Assembly: GCA_000961655.1 (NCBI GenBank)
Contig: LADR01000012.1
Span: 62,001 to 126,000, forward strand
Direction of reading: 5' to 3'
DNA from: Desulfatitalea sp. BRH_c12
GTDB taxonomy: Bacteria; Desulfobacterota; Desulfobacteria; Desulfobacterales; Desulfosarcinaceae
DNA length: 64,000 bases
Program-made: the position numbers and the translations under genes
The notes under the pieces: generated by a model
The model's database searches: none
What the model was told of the DNA's origin: nothing
What the model saw: only the letters and a program-made list of their open reading frames with translations
Shown here: in pieces, positions 1-9,002 of the stretch
How positions within the stretch are numbered: position 1 is the stretch's first letter
Layout: the number at the start of each line of letters is the position of its first letter

Positions 1-780
1 GCTGACCTTCGTCAGGTGCGTGAAGCCGTATCGCAAGGCGCTTTTGCCGAGATCGAGGCGGCCGTCAAGCGTCTGCAGACGATCATCCAACGCAGCCGCT
101 ACTGCCATTATCCGGTTGTCGCGGCCCCCTTCGGCCTGGCCTTGGGTGGCGGTGCGGAAGTTTGCCTGGGTGCCGACCGTATCGTCGCCCATGCCGAATT
201 GTATATGGGACTCGTCGAAATCGGCGTTGGTTTGCTGCCCGGCGGCACGGGTTGTTCCGCGTTGTGGCGCAAAGTTATGGAGAATATTCCCGAGTCGGCG
301 GGCGAAGTGGAATTGGGTAAATTCTTTATCCCGGTGTTCCAGGCTATCGGCATGGCCCAGGTGTCCACCTCTGCAGCCGAAGCCCGTTCCAGGGGCTTTC
401 TGGGGCCGAATGACCGCATCGTCTTCAATCGCGATCATTTGATCGGCGAAGCCAAAAAAGAGGTTCTGCGCATGGCCGACGACGGCTACACCCCGCCGGT
501 TAAAAAACCTATCCGGGTGTTCGGCGAAGCTGCCTGGGGCATGGTCAATGCGGAACTGCTCAATATGCAGGCGGCCGGTTTTGTCAGTGAATACGACTCT
601 TATCTGGCCGGCCGGGTTGCCTACGTCATCGCCGGGGGTGAGGCGCGCACCGGCAGTTATGTGAGCGAAGATGGCCTGCTGGCTCTGGAACGCGCCACTT
701 TCGTGGATCTGCTGCGCCAGGAAAAGACCATTGCCCGGATCGACCACATGCTCAAGACCGGAAAGCCGCTGCGTAACTAA
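1..780 (+). CDS. FadN-type 3-hydroxyacyl-CoA dehydrogenase/enoyl-CoA hydratase, C-terminal part
   Basis: The reading frame is open from the first base, so this is the 3' part of a gene that begins outside the window. The visible ~260 residues carry a crotonase segment with the glycine-rich oxyanion-hole region (ALGGGAEVCLGADR, then GLVEIGVGLLPGGTG). In FadN-type proteins the hydratase domain follows an N-terminal NAD-binding dehydrogenase domain, and such proteins are about 790 residues long. The thiolase gene follows after a 53-base gap with its own GGAGG site, which is the usual fadN-fadA arrangement for beta-oxidation (or its reversal) in the cytoplasm. A stand-alone hydratase cannot be excluded, because the N-terminal half is not visible. 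Confidence 0.85.
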   Translation, partial: ADLRQVREAVSQGAFAEIEAAVKRLQTIIQRSRYCHYPVVAAPFGLALGGGAEVCLGADRIVAHAELYMGLVEIGVGLLPGGTGCSALWRKVMENIPESAGEVELGKFFIPVFQAIGMAQVSTSAAEARSRGFLGPNDRIVFNRDHLIGEAKKEVLRMADDGYTPPVKKPIRVFGEAAWGMVNAELLNMQAAGFVSEYDSYLAGRVAYVIAGGEARTGSYVSEDGLLALERATFVDLLRQEKTIARIDHMLKTGKPLRN

Positions 781-833
781 GGACGTATTGAAGCACCAAC
801 ACGCCAATAATCAACATATCCTGGAGGGATACC

Positions 834-2018
834 ATGAAAGACGCTTATATTGTCAGTGCCGTCCGTACCCCCGGCTGCAAACGGGCCAAGGGTGCGCTAA
901 AAGATACTTTGCCCCTGGATCTGATCTCGTTTATTCTGAAATCATCCGTTGCGAAAGTGCCCCAACTCGATCCGAACGATATCGACGATGTTATGGTCGG
1001 CTGCGCATTCCCCGAAGCGGAGCAAGGTCTCAATATCGGTCGCAATGCTTCTAAAATCGCCGGTTTCCCCGACAAGGTGTCGGGTGCCACGGTGAACCGC
1101 TTCTGCGCCTCGGGCCTGGAAGCCATCGCCGACGCCGCCATGCGCATCATGTGCGGTTGGTCGGAGGTGACCATCGGTGCCGGTGTCGAGTCCATGACCT
1201 ACGTGCCCATGGGCGGTAACCTGCCGCGGCCGTATCCGGATGCCGAAAAGAAAGAGATCGATCTGTTCATGTCCATGGGCACCACCGCGGAAAACGTGGC
1301 CAAGCGCTACAATATCTCCCGCCAACAGCAGGATGAATTTGCCTACAATTCTCAGATGAAGGCCGTCAACGCTCAGAAAAATGGGCTGTTCGCAGAGATC
1401 GTGCCGACACCGGCCGCCAAGTACGTGACCCAGGCCGATGGCACCGTCAAACGCGAAACGTTCCTTCAGAGCTTCGACGACGGCGTCCGTGAGGAAACCA
1501 CCTTAGAGGGTTTGGGCAAATTGCGTCCGGCCTTCTCCCTGACCGGCTCCGTCACCGCCGGCAACTCTTCTCAGACGACCGATGGCGCGGCCGCCACTGT
1601 GTTGATGAGCGGCGATAAAGTCAAAGCGCTGGGCATCAAGCCGTTGGCCAAACTCAAATTGTACACCACCATCGGCTGCCGTTCCGACGAAATGGGTGTG
1701 GGCCCGCGTTACGCCATCCCCAAACTGCTCCAACTGGCCGGTTTGACCGTCGATGATATCGGGGTGTGGGAGATCAACGAAGCGTTTGCTTCGCAGGCGC
1801 TCTACTGCATCCGCGAACTGGGCCTCGAAAAATACATGGACCGCATCAACATCAACGGCGGTGCGATCGCCCTGGGTCACCCCCTGGGATGTACCGGCGC
1901 CAAGTTGGCGGCCACGCTGGTCACGAACATGCGCGCGCGCGGTGCCAAGTACGGCGTTGAGAGCATGTGTATCGGCGGCGGCATGGGCGCGGCAGCTCTG
2001 TTCGAGTTGTGTGACTGA
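834..2018 (+). CDS. Acetyl-CoA acetyltransferase / 3-ketoacyl-CoA thiolase
   Basis: Thiolase of 394 residues, the normal length for the family. It catalyses thiolytic cleavage of 3-ketoacyl-CoA, or condensation of two acetyl-CoA. The nucleophilic cysteine is Cys91 in VNRFCASGLEAI. The catalytic His/Asn region NEAFA, the GGAIALGHPLGCTGA signature and the C-terminal CIGGGMGAA with the second active-site cysteine are all intact. The ATG start is set by a GGAGG site about 8 bases upstream. It is co-oriented with the upstream hydratase/dehydrogenase and is followed by a hairpin terminator, so it probably ends a fatty-acid degradation operon. The sequence does not decide between short-chain (AtoB) and broad-chain (FadA) specificity. 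Confidence 0.93.
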   Translation: MKDAYIVSAVRTPGCKRAKGALKDTLPLDLISFILKSSVAKVPQLDPNDIDDVMVGCAFPEAEQGLNIGRNASKIAGFPDKVSGATVNRFCASGLEAIADAAMRIMCGWSEVTIGAGVESMTYVPMGGNLPRPYPDAEKKEIDLFMSMGTTAENVAKRYNISRQQQDEFAYNSQMKAVNAQKNGLFAEIVPTPAAKYVTQADGTVKRETFLQSFDDGVREETTLEGLGKLRPAFSLTGSVTAGNSSQTTDGAAATVLMSGDKVKALGIKPLAKLKLYTTIGCRSDEMGVGPRYAIPKLLQLAGLTVDDIGVWEINEAFASQALYCIRELGLEKYMDRININGGAIALGHPLGCTGAKLAATLVTNMRARGAKYGVESMCIGGGMGAAALFELCD

Positions 2019-2078
2019 TCCGACTGTCCCATAAAAGTTGTTGTCGACACCGGCACGTTCGGTGAAAAGAAATCGTCG

Positions 2079-2108
2079 AAAGCCGCCGCAAGGCGGCTTT
2101 TGATGTTT
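2079..2108 (+). terminator. Rho-independent terminator after thiolase
   Basis: A perfect 9-bp stem (AAAGCCGCC / GGCGGCTTT) closes a GCAA tetraloop and is followed by a T-rich stretch. It lies about 60 bases after the thiolase stop and ends the fad operon. Confidence 0.7.
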
Positions 2109-2207
2109 TGGTGGCATGACGTGATCAAGGCTTGCGCAATGGGGCCATTAGCGCGTAAGGTTGTTCATAATCCGAAGTTTCTTACCCCGTACGCTGCAGG
2201 AGACGTA

Positions 2208-2612
2208 ATGGCCGGCCGTATAGTATTGCTGATTGGGGTGGCGCTTGCGTTGGTCGCCTGTGCAACGTTACAAAAGAACAGTCGCATCTCCGAATTTGAC
2301 GATGTTATTTTAGCTTACCGGCGGGCTCTTTTGGACGCAGACTACACTGCCGTGCGGCATTTTCTCGATCCTGGCGTATCCAAAGCATCGGACACCCCCG
2401 TCAACAAGCTGGTCAAGGTGGTTGAATTCAATCCTACGAATGTCGATGTGGCTGAAGATGCCACTAAGATCGAACAGGACATCTGTCTGCAATACTATCT
2501 GCTCAACGTTCCTCGTGTGAAAACCCTTCAGTATCGTCAGGTCTGGCATTACAACGCGGAGCACCGCTTGTGGCTGCTGCAAACGCCCCTGCCAAATTTC
2601 GATCAGCAATAG
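2208..2612 (+). CDS. Small predicted lipoprotein
   Basis: Protein of 134 residues. The ATG chosen here follows AGGAGACGTA. An upstream start at 2100 in the same frame would bury the signal peptide. The N-terminus is a short basic stretch, a hydrophobic core and a lipobox ending LVAC, so the mature protein should be lipidated at that Cys and anchored to a membrane. The remainder (residues ~25-134) is mostly alpha/beta and resembles SnoaL/NTF2-like 'one residue per hairpin' folds only loosely; I do not recognise a family. The gene stands alone after the fad terminator and before a repeat-rich gap. Confidence 0.6.
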   Translation: MAGRIVLLIGVALALVACATLQKNSRISEFDDVILAYRRALLDADYTAVRHFLDPGVSKASDTPVNKLVKVVEFNPTNVDVAEDATKIEQDICLQYYLLNVPRVKTLQYRQVWHYNAEHRLWLLQTPLPNFDQQ

Positions 2613-2623
2613 AGCTCATCGCT

Positions 2624-2761
2624 GTAGGGGCCGGCGGTCGCCCGGTGCGGGTGCAGAACCAACACCCCAGCAGTTCATTGGTGCGGACAGACAAGGGGCA
2701 CGCCCAGTTGTGCCAGCACCCTGATCCTTGCGCCGTGTGGGCGACCGCCGGTCGCTCCTAC
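2624..2761. repeat. REPIN-like inverted REP pair (copy 1)
   Basis: The left unit (2624-2643, a shortened GTAGGGG...CGGTCGCCC hairpin) and the inverted right unit (2739-2761, GGGCGACC-GCC-GGTCGCTCC) flank about 95 bp. That internal sequence recurs at 21382-21476 in the same orientation and at 23112-23208 in the opposite orientation. The GTAG foot before a short-loop palindrome is the hallmark of REP elements mobilised by RAYT transposases. Confidence 0.8.
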
Positions 2762-2814
2762 AGGAGAGTCCCCTGCGATATCACGCAGTCCCGATGGGCG
2801 CGTAGTTACGGGTG

Positions 2815-2932
2815 GTACGGTACCAAGATAAACCGGCGTAACGTTCAAGGATCGCGGTTACCGGGAAAATGGCGCCGATGGGTAAGCGGCCATGGCGATG
2901 ATCATCGTTGTAGGGGCGACCGGCGGTCGCCC
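2815..2932. repeat. Single REP unit with conserved leader
   Basis: A complete REP hairpin (GTAG foot, GGGCGACC stem, GGC loop) lies at 2910-2932. It is preceded by about 95 bp (from GGTACCAAGATAAACC) that recurs at 21281-21358 in front of another REP unit, so the mobile or duplicated unit is larger than the hairpin itself. No gene lies between 2613 and 2971. Confidence 0.65.
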
Positions 2933-2971
2933 AAGCGGTGCACGTTTTAAGGTATCAGAGGCAGGACGCGC

Positions 2972-3577
2972 CTATCCCAATGCATTCACCTGCAGAAACA
3001 TCCAATGGTCGGGAAAATCGAGTTGGGCCAGGTGTTCAGCGGATAATCGCACGTCATTGTAAATGGCTTCCGATGGGCCGCAGCACCCTGCCGCCACATC
3101 GAATTGCCGGAGGTGTTTTTCGAGATCCTTTCCTTTGATCCAGACACCTCTGTGCAGCAAGTGGGGCCCTAATTCGCGCGCCACCAGGTTGAACAATTTC
3201 AGCGTGACGGTTGCTTTTTGGTGGGTCGCCAAAGCGACTGGCGTGTCTTGATGGGAAATATCTTTTCGCAAAGGCGCAAAAAACCCGCCCTTGCGCAGGG
3301 TGGCACCGGCCAGGCCCGGCATGGCGGCTGACAGTGCAATCACATCGTTCGCCTTGATCATCACCTGGTCGATGCGATCCACGGCCCGTCCATTGAGGAA
3401 GATCGTTTGAATGCGCTGGTCGACATAATTGCCGTCAATGGCCAGATGATCACATAGCAGGGACTGCAGCGAAATGCCCGTTGCGGTCTCGATGCCCACT
3501 CCGGCCCCGAACAGAATTGCAAAGCTGTCGACGGCCGACTGCGGCAATCGCATAAAAAGCGTGTTGGATGGGTTCAT
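2972..3577 (-). CDS. AOR-associated hypothetical protein
   Basis: Protein of 201 residues, transcribed 57 bases downstream of the aldehyde:ferredoxin oxidoreductase gene on the same strand, so probably in one operon. I do not recognise a named family. Residues ~55-100 (FLNGRAVDRIDQ...ANDVIALSAA) look like a beta-grasp 'NGR.v....L..gDvv.l' pattern such as is seen in MoaD/ThiS-like proteins. However, the chain continues another ~100 residues, with an LRKGG sequence internally and not at the C-terminus, so it is not a classical sulfur carrier. Later cysteines (AAGCCGP) could bind metal. No strong Shine-Dalgarno sequence precedes the ATG; an internal ATG nine codons later is an alternative start. 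Confidence 0.6.
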   Translation of the reverse strand: MNPSNTLFMRLPQSAVDSFAILFGAGVGIETATGISLQSLLCDHLAIDGNYVDQRIQTIFLNGRAVDRIDQVMIKANDVIALSAAMPGLAGATLRKGGFFAPLRKDISHQDTPVALATHQKATVTLKLFNLVARELGPHLLHRGVWIKGKDLEKHLRQFDVAAGCCGPSEAIYNDVRLSAEHLAQLDFPDHWMFLQVNALG

Positions 3578-3634
3578 ACGTCACGAAAGAGGGGCGCTGA
3601 CTGGCAGCGCCCCTCATGGTTGGTGGCTCCGGGG

Positions 3635-5377
3635 TTAGAAATTGAAAACCTGATCCAGTTCTTCGTCGCTGACGTTGAAGGTGATCTTGTGCGGTGACAG
3701 CGGCTCATTTTTGAAGTAGTCGGGCAGGCGGTCATGGGCCGCGGTCAGGCCGGCCGCTTTGTTGAAATTCCGTTCATGAATGAGAATCGACTTGCCCAGA
3801 TTGGTAACATCATCGGCTGTCATGCTCAGGCCCGTAAAGCCATTGATCAGGTCGATCAGCGACTGAAAAGTATCCGGCTGATCCAAAATGGCAAAGGCGA
3901 TGAACAGGCACATGCCCGTCGCATCGATGGCCGTGGTAGCGATCTGCAGGTTGCGCGACAGTTCGACCTGGCCTTGCGGTTTGAGGGGATCGACGGTGCC
4001 ACCTACGGAAAGCAAGTTGGCGGTTACGGCATAGCCGGCGGTGTGGTCCGCGCCCATCGTGGTAGTAGCATAGGTGACACCCATGCCCTGAACGGCTCTT
4101 GGATCGTAGGCCGGCATTGACTGGCCCTTGACGACCGGAATGCGTTCGACACCGAATACCCGGCCGGTCACGGCTGCGCCGCTGCCCAGGATGCGTCCCA
4201 GAGGTGTGCCTTGGCCGACCTCTTTAACCAGGCGGATGGCCGCTTCGGCATCTCCGAACTTTGCCAGACCCGCATCCATGGCCACGGCGATGGTGGCGCC
4301 CATCTCGATGGTATCCACCCCAAAATCGTCGTCCATGCGGTCGATCAGCGCAATCGCGTCCAGATCGTCGATGCCGCAGTTGCCGCCATGGGCCCAGACG
4401 GTTTCATATTCCGGCTGCTTGGTCACGAAGCGCCCGTTTTTATCGAAAAAAGTACCCGAACAGCGGATCACGCACCCCCTGTGGCAACCGTGGGTCGCCG
4501 AACCTTCGCCGCCGCGGGTGTTCTCCAACTCAGCCTGTGCCTCCCCGCTGATTTTGGATGCGCCCTCGAATTGCCCTTGCTTGAAGTTGAAGGTGGGGTA
4601 ACCGCCGGCCTCGTTGACGACGTTGGTCAGAACGTTGGTGCCATAAGCCGGAAGGCCTTGTCCGGTGACCGGATGTTTGCGCAGGCCGGCCACGAAAGCT
4701 TTGTTGGCCTCCTTGAACGCATCCGGGTTTTTGGGCTGGCGCATCGCTGTGCCCGTGTCGTCAAGCACGATGACCTTGACCCCTTTGGCGCCCATCACCG
4801 CGCCCACACCGCCACGGCCGGCATGACGGGTCGGGCGCAGTTCCATATCCGTAAACGCTATGGAGGCAGCACCCAACTTCATCTCGCCAGCCTGTCCGAT
4901 GGAGATGCAGGCGATCTTGTCGCCATACTGCGTCTTCATCTTTTCGACTAGATCGTAATTGCCGTGCATCTTCAATTCATTGGCCGGGCTGATCGAAACA
5001 TCATCTTTCGTGATCACCACCTTGTACAAGGTGTCGTCCTTGGGCTTGCCTTCAAGAACGATGGCCGCATAGCCCAAGCGGGCCAGCACCTGGGACGGTT
5101 GCCCGCCGGAATTGGCTTCCTTGATACCGCCGGTCAACGGGCTCTTGCACCCGACCGAGATTCTGCCCGACATGGCAGCCGCCGATCCGCTCAGCAATCC
5201 CGGTGCGATAACCAGTTTGTTCTCAGCGCTGAGCGCATGGCAAGTGGGGGGGACCTCCTTGGCCACAATGGTGGATGTCATGGCGCGACCGCCTAACCCC
5301 TTGTACTCTCCCAACGATACGGTATTGATTTCCGGACCATTGGCACCGCTCATATTGATACGTAGAATTTTATCCAT
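3635..5377 (-). CDS. Aldehyde:ferredoxin oxidoreductase (AOR family, tungsten/molybdopterin)
   Basis: Protein of 580 residues, slightly shorter than the typical ~600. It oxidises aldehydes to acids (or runs in reverse) with ferredoxin, using a bis-pterin W/Mo cofactor and one [4Fe-4S] cluster in the cytoplasm. The N-terminal AOR_N domain (~1-205) contains SGRISVGCKSPLTGG and the RHAGRGGVGAVMG cofactor loop. The cluster ligands are Cys298, Cys302 and Cys306 (C-x3-C-x3-C), with the distal Cys490 in DATGMC, which matches the family's DxxGLC motif. A GGGAGG site precedes the ATG by 8 bases. The partner gene downstream and the two moeA genes later in the window fit a W/Mo-dependent metabolism. The substrate cannot be read from sequence. 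Confidence 0.92.
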   Translation of the reverse strand: MDKILRINMSGANGPEINTVSLGEYKGLGGRAMTSTIVAKEVPPTCHALSAENKLVIAPGLLSGSAAAMSGRISVGCKSPLTGGIKEANSGGQPSQVLARLGYAAIVLEGKPKDDTLYKVVITKDDVSISPANELKMHGNYDLVEKMKTQYGDKIACISIGQAGEMKLGAASIAFTDMELRPTRHAGRGGVGAVMGAKGVKVIVLDDTGTAMRQPKNPDAFKEANKAFVAGLRKHPVTGQGLPAYGTNVLTNVVNEAGGYPTFNFKQGQFEGASKISGEAQAELENTRGGEGSATHGCHRGCVIRCSGTFFDKNGRFVTKQPEYETVWAHGGNCGIDDLDAIALIDRMDDDFGVDTIEMGATIAVAMDAGLAKFGDAEAAIRLVKEVGQGTPLGRILGSGAAVTGRVFGVERIPVVKGQSMPAYDPRAVQGMGVTYATTTMGADHTAGYAVTANLLSVGGTVDPLKPQGQVELSRNLQIATTAIDATGMCLFIAFAILDQPDTFQSLIDLINGFTGLSMTADDVTNLGKSILIHERNFNKAAGLTAAHDRLPDYFKNEPLSPHKITFNVSDEELDQVFNF

Positions 5378-5872
5378 GCCATTGCCTCCCTATTTTAAGT
5401 TGATACGGCCTTACCGGCCACAGTCGGACGTTGATTTGAATGCGTGGGCCCATCTGAACGTGAGCTCTGAATTGTAAAATCGCGGAGCAGGATGGGGTAG
5501 GTATATAGATTGTGTGATCCGGTGTGGCGCCTGATTTGCATAAACTCTACAACCGATTCATCGTAGGTTTCATATTAAAGCCAGACAAGCTCCATATCTA
5601 TAGTACGTATGAGTAATTCCCGGTCTTGTCAAGGATTTCCAGGGACAACAGCAAGGTAGATGCCCCACCCGGCACGGGGCCTGTTTTATCCGGAAACCGC
5701 GGCCCCGACCTGACGGCGTAATCGCACAATGATCAACGCCTGCAAAAGGAACGAGGGGGAGGGTGTGGTGCTGCAAAAAAAATCGATCCGGGCTGCTTAC
5801 GTGGCAACCCGAATCGATGACTTGTCTGAGGCACTACAGGTTGAACGAATTCAAAATAGAAAAGACAGACCG
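5378..5872. other. Intergenic region between AOR and serC
   Basis: About 495 bp without a supportable gene. It holds the serC terminator at its right end and presumably the AOR promoter at its left. Short open frames here have no ribosome site and no protein-like composition. Confidence 0.5.
5774..5818 (-). terminator. Rho-independent terminator of serC
   Basis: Read on the minus strand: a ~15-bp, slightly imperfect stem (ATCGATTCGGGTTGC / GCAGCCCGGATCGAT) with a 7-base loop, followed by an uninterrupted run of eight T. It lies 55 bases after the serC stop codon. Confidence 0.9.
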
Positions 5873-6961
5873 CTACGCATTGTTGCGTTCGAACGTCTTC
5901 ATGAACGCGACCAGGGCTGCGACCGCTTCCAGGGAGGTGGCATTATAGATGGAAGCCCGGCAACCGCCGACCGAACGGTGGCCCTTGAGCCCGCCCATGT
6001 CGTTGCTGGCGGCTTCGGCGACAAATTTTTTCTCCAGGTCTTCACTGGGCAGACGGAAAGTGACGTTCATGCGTGAACGGCTGTCGACATCGGCCGTACC
6101 ATTGTAGAACGTGCTGCTATCAAGCAACCCGTAGATCAAATCTGCTTTTTGCTGATTGATCTGCGCCATTTTGTCGAGGCCGCCAACGGTCTCTTCAAGC
6201 CACTTGAGCACCAGTTGGGCCGTGTAAATGGAGAAGCACGGCGGGGTATTGAACATAGAGTTTTTTTCCGTGTGGGTCGTGTACCGCAACATGGTCGGCA
6301 GCGTGTCGGGAACCATCTTGAGCAAGTCGTCGCGTATGATCACCATGCAGACACCGGCCGGTCCCATATTCTTCTGGGCGCCGGCATAGATCAGGCCAAA
6401 ACGGCTGGCGTCGAATGGGCGCGAAAAAATATCGGAAGACATATCGGCGATCAGGGGGACATTGCCGGTATCGGGGAATTGGGCCCATTGGGTCCCCTTG
6501 ATGGTATTGTTGGACGTGATGTGAACGTAGGTCGCCTCGGCGGTGTAGTTGATGTTCTTGGGAATGTAAGCAAAATTACGATCCTCGGAAGAGGCCACGA
6601 CCGTGATTTTCTTACCGAGTATCTTGGCTTCCTTGATCGCTTTGGTCGACCAGGTGCCGGTATTGACATAATCCGCCGTGCGGCCCTCGGCCAGGAAATT
6701 CATCGGGATCATGGCGAACTGCATGCTCGCGCCGCCCTGCAGGAAAAGAACACTGTAGCGATCGTCAAGTTTGAACAAACGTTTGGTGCGCGCCACTGCC
6801 TCGTTGATGACCTCATCGAACCACTTGGAACGATGGCTGATTTCGGTGATAGACATACCAGAGCCCTTGAAATCCAGAAACTCTTTCTGAATCTCTTCCA
6901 GTACGCTCAGGGGTAGGGCCGCCGGGCCGGCATTAAAGTTGTAAATGCGTTTCGGGCTCAT
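5873..6961 (-). CDS. serC: Phosphoserine aminotransferase
   Basis: Protein of 362 residues, the normal length for SerC. It converts 3-phosphohydroxypyruvate and glutamate to phosphoserine in serine synthesis, and also acts in PLP synthesis in some bacteria. The N-terminal NFNAGPAALP, the QGGASMQF phosphate-binding loop and the PLP lysine Lys197 in AGAQKNMGPAG match the family, as does the SMFNTPPCFSIY region. The start used here follows GGAGGAAG; an ATG eight codons upstream in the same frame lacks a ribosome site. The gene is flanked by a clear promoter (7048-7076) and a strong terminator, so it is monocistronic. Confidence 0.96.
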   Translation of the reverse strand: MSPKRIYNFNAGPAALPLSVLEEIQKEFLDFKGSGMSITEISHRSKWFDEVINEAVARTKRLFKLDDRYSVLFLQGGASMQFAMIPMNFLAEGRTADYVNTGTWSTKAIKEAKILGKKITVVASSEDRNFAYIPKNINYTAEATYVHITSNNTIKGTQWAQFPDTGNVPLIADMSSDIFSRPFDASRFGLIYAGAQKNMGPAGVCMVIIRDDLLKMVPDTLPTMLRYTTHTEKNSMFNTPPCFSIYTAQLVLKWLEETVGGLDKMAQINQQKADLIYGLLDSSTFYNGTADVDSRSRMNVTFRLPSEDLEKKFVAEAASNDMGGLKGHRSVGGCRASIYNATSLEAVAALVAFMKTFERNNA

Positions 6962-7047
6962 CTGTCTTCCTCCATTTTTCTGCATGAATTATAGGCTGCC
7001 AAAGAACTTTGTCAGCACCACGGATCGCGGTAAAAACAAAAGTGTTT

Positions 7048-7076
7048 TTTATCGTAAAATATCGGTAGCAAGTCAA
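7048..7076 (-). promoter_or_regulatory. Predicted sigma70 promoter of serC
   Basis: On the minus strand, TTGACT and GATAAA are separated by exactly 17 bases, about 90 bases upstream of the serC start. It is divergent from the hisD promoter, with about 75 bp between the two -35 boxes. Confidence 0.6.
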
Positions 7077-7150
7077 TCCAAATCTTTTCCGTTGGCCGGT
7101 TTGGCCTGTTGGAAGGGGTTGGTATCCCTTAACAAGGCAGCGTTTCCTCC

Positions 7151-7179
7151 TTGACAGCCTTTCACGAATCCCCCATATT
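7151..7179 (+). promoter_or_regulatory. Predicted sigma70 promoter of hisD
   Basis: A perfect TTGACA is followed after 17 bases by CATATT, 68 bases before the hisD start codon. Confidence 0.6.
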
Positions 7180-7246
7180 CCCAGCCCTGCAAGGCACTAT
7201 GGGAATACCTGCCGATGGACCGCATCCAAGATGAAAGGGACACTGA

Positions 7247-8548
7247 ATGAAGATTTTGCAATATCCTTCGGAAGCTGCCGCCAAGCAGCTTGACCGGATT
7301 GTTAATAGGGGGTTGGCGTATGGACGCAAGGAGCTTTCCGCTGTCCAGCGCATATTGGATGACGTCCGCAAGAAAGGGGATCCGGCGCTGATCGATTACA
7401 CCCGCCGTTTCGATGCCCCCCATCTGGATATTGCGGATATCGAAGTCTCGGATTCCGAAATGAAGGCCGCCGAAAAGAAAGTGGATCGCAATTTTAAGCG
7501 GGCGCTCGAGCGGGCAGCCCGTCAAATCGCAGCGTTCCACGAAAAACAGATGCCTCGCTCCTGGATGGACACACAGCGCCCCGGAACTTTTCTGGGGCAG
7601 ATGGTCCATCCGGTCGATGCCGCCGGCGTGTACGTGCCCGGTGCTACCGGTGGTGCGACACCCTTGGTGTCATCGGTGCTGATGGGGGCCATTCCCGCCA
7701 AGATTGCAGGTGTCTCCCAGGTGGTCATGACCACGCCGCCGACCCCCGACGGCAGTATCAGTCCGTACCTGCTGGTGGCTGCCCGCAAGGCAGGTGTGAA
7801 CCGTGTATTCAAGGCCGGCAGCGCCTGGGCCATTGCCGCCCTGGCCTTCGGAACAGCCACCATTCCCAAAGTGGATGTCATTGTCGGACCCGGTAATATT
7901 TATGTGACCTTGGCCAAAAAACTCGTAGCCGGCATGGTCCAGATCGATATGATCGCCGGACCCAGCGAAATTCTGGTGGTGGCCGACGGCCGGGCCAATC
8001 CTGAGTTTGTCGCCGCCGATATGCTGGGGCAGGCTGAGCATGATCCCAGGGCATCCGCCATTCTGATCACGGACGATCGGCCGCTGGCCGAAGCCGTGAA
8101 CGCCGCGTTGGCGCGGCAGGTCGCCACATTGCCGCGCCGCGATATTGCCGAACAATCCCTGAAAGCGTTCGGAGCGTTGCTGGTTGTGCCCGATCTGGAT
8201 ACGGCCATCGAACTGGCCAACCGCATAGCGCCTGAACATTTCGAATTACAGGTCCGGGACCCATTTGCCTACATAGGCCGTATTCGCCACGCGGGCGCGC
8301 TCTTTCTCGGAGATTACACCCCCGAAGCGGTCGGCGATTACGTGGCCGGGCCCAATCATGTCCTGCCCACCGCCGGAACAGCCCGCTTCTCCTCCGCGCT
8401 CTCGGTGAACCACTTTCTCAAAACCACCAGCATCATCCATTACACCGACGAGGCGTTCCGGAAAGAGGCTGAAGACGTGATGTGCCTTGCGCGCGTGGAG
8501 GGCTTGGAAGCCCATGCCCGTACGATCGATGTTCGTAAGAAACTTTAA
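7247..8548 (+). CDS. hisD: Histidinol dehydrogenase
   Basis: Protein of 433 residues, typical for HisD. It performs the last two steps of histidine biosynthesis, a four-electron NAD-dependent oxidation of L-histidinol to L-histidine using Zn2+. The signatures present are VDMIAGPSEILVVAD, the metal-binding DMLGQAEHDPRAS (Gln/His), GPNHVLPT and GTARFSSALSVNHF. An AAAGGGA site precedes the ATG. It is not part of a his operon here: it has its own promoter and is followed by about 450 bp without genes. HisD-like paralogues with other alcohol substrates exist, but the intact motifs and full length favour the biosynthetic enzyme. Confidence 0.95.
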   Translation: MKILQYPSEAAAKQLDRIVNRGLAYGRKELSAVQRILDDVRKKGDPALIDYTRRFDAPHLDIADIEVSDSEMKAAEKKVDRNFKRALERAARQIAAFHEKQMPRSWMDTQRPGTFLGQMVHPVDAAGVYVPGATGGATPLVSSVLMGAIPAKIAGVSQVVMTTPPTPDGSISPYLLVAARKAGVNRVFKAGSAWAIAALAFGTATIPKVDVIVGPGNIYVTLAKKLVAGMVQIDMIAGPSEILVVADGRANPEFVAADMLGQAEHDPRASAILITDDRPLAEAVNAALARQVATLPRRDIAEQSLKAFGALLVVPDLDTAIELANRIAPEHFELQVRDPFAYIGRIRHAGALFLGDYTPEAVGDYVAGPNHVLPTAGTARFSSALSVNHFLKTTSIIHYTDEAFRKEAEDVMCLARVEGLEAHARTIDVRKKL

Positions 8549-9002
8549 GGACTTCGGGATGGCACATTGTGAAGTGAGCCGGGCGTGTGGTGCCAGACCA
8601 CCCGGCTTACCTCTTCAGGACCAAACCCGAAAGTGGCGTTTTTAATTTAAGCCACTTAAAAATCGCTCCGAAAGGGTGAACCGGTCAATGACGTGGACCT
8701 TAGCCCGGTGCACCGCGACGAACCCATCGCGCATGTCTGACGAACCCCTTTTTTAGCGATATTCGGTCTTTACACTTTACACCGAACCCCTTACACTTAC
8801 GTTTTTGCTATTGCTTGCCTGCACCGGTTTTACGCGATCCTGCCCTGTAATGCACAGCTGCTTCCCCGCTCAATCACCGGCGAGCAAAAAACCATACCAT
8901 CAGATCGATTTGATTCCGCCCCATGATCAGGCGGTAAATGATGGTTGAAAAATATTACATTTGGCTGTTCAGCGAACGCTCGGGCAGGCAAGAGGAAGCA
9001 TC
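8549..9002. other. Intergenic region with degenerate hairpin repeat
   Basis: About 450 bp without a supportable gene. At 8574-8610 it holds an inverted repeat (GTGAGCCGGGCGTGTGGT ... ACCACCCGGCTTAC) that is a degenerate relative of the 28-bp termini of the element at 16092-16270. It could also act as a weak hisD terminator, but it lacks a T-run. Confidence 0.5.

Noticed and set aside
2570-3138. Plus-strand open frames after the lipoprotein
   Set aside because: Their translation is made of REPIN sequence, and part is antisense to the AOR partner gene.
5570-5776. Short minus-strand open frame in the AOR-serC gap
   Set aside because: It begins within the serC terminator region and has no ribosome site or recognisable features.
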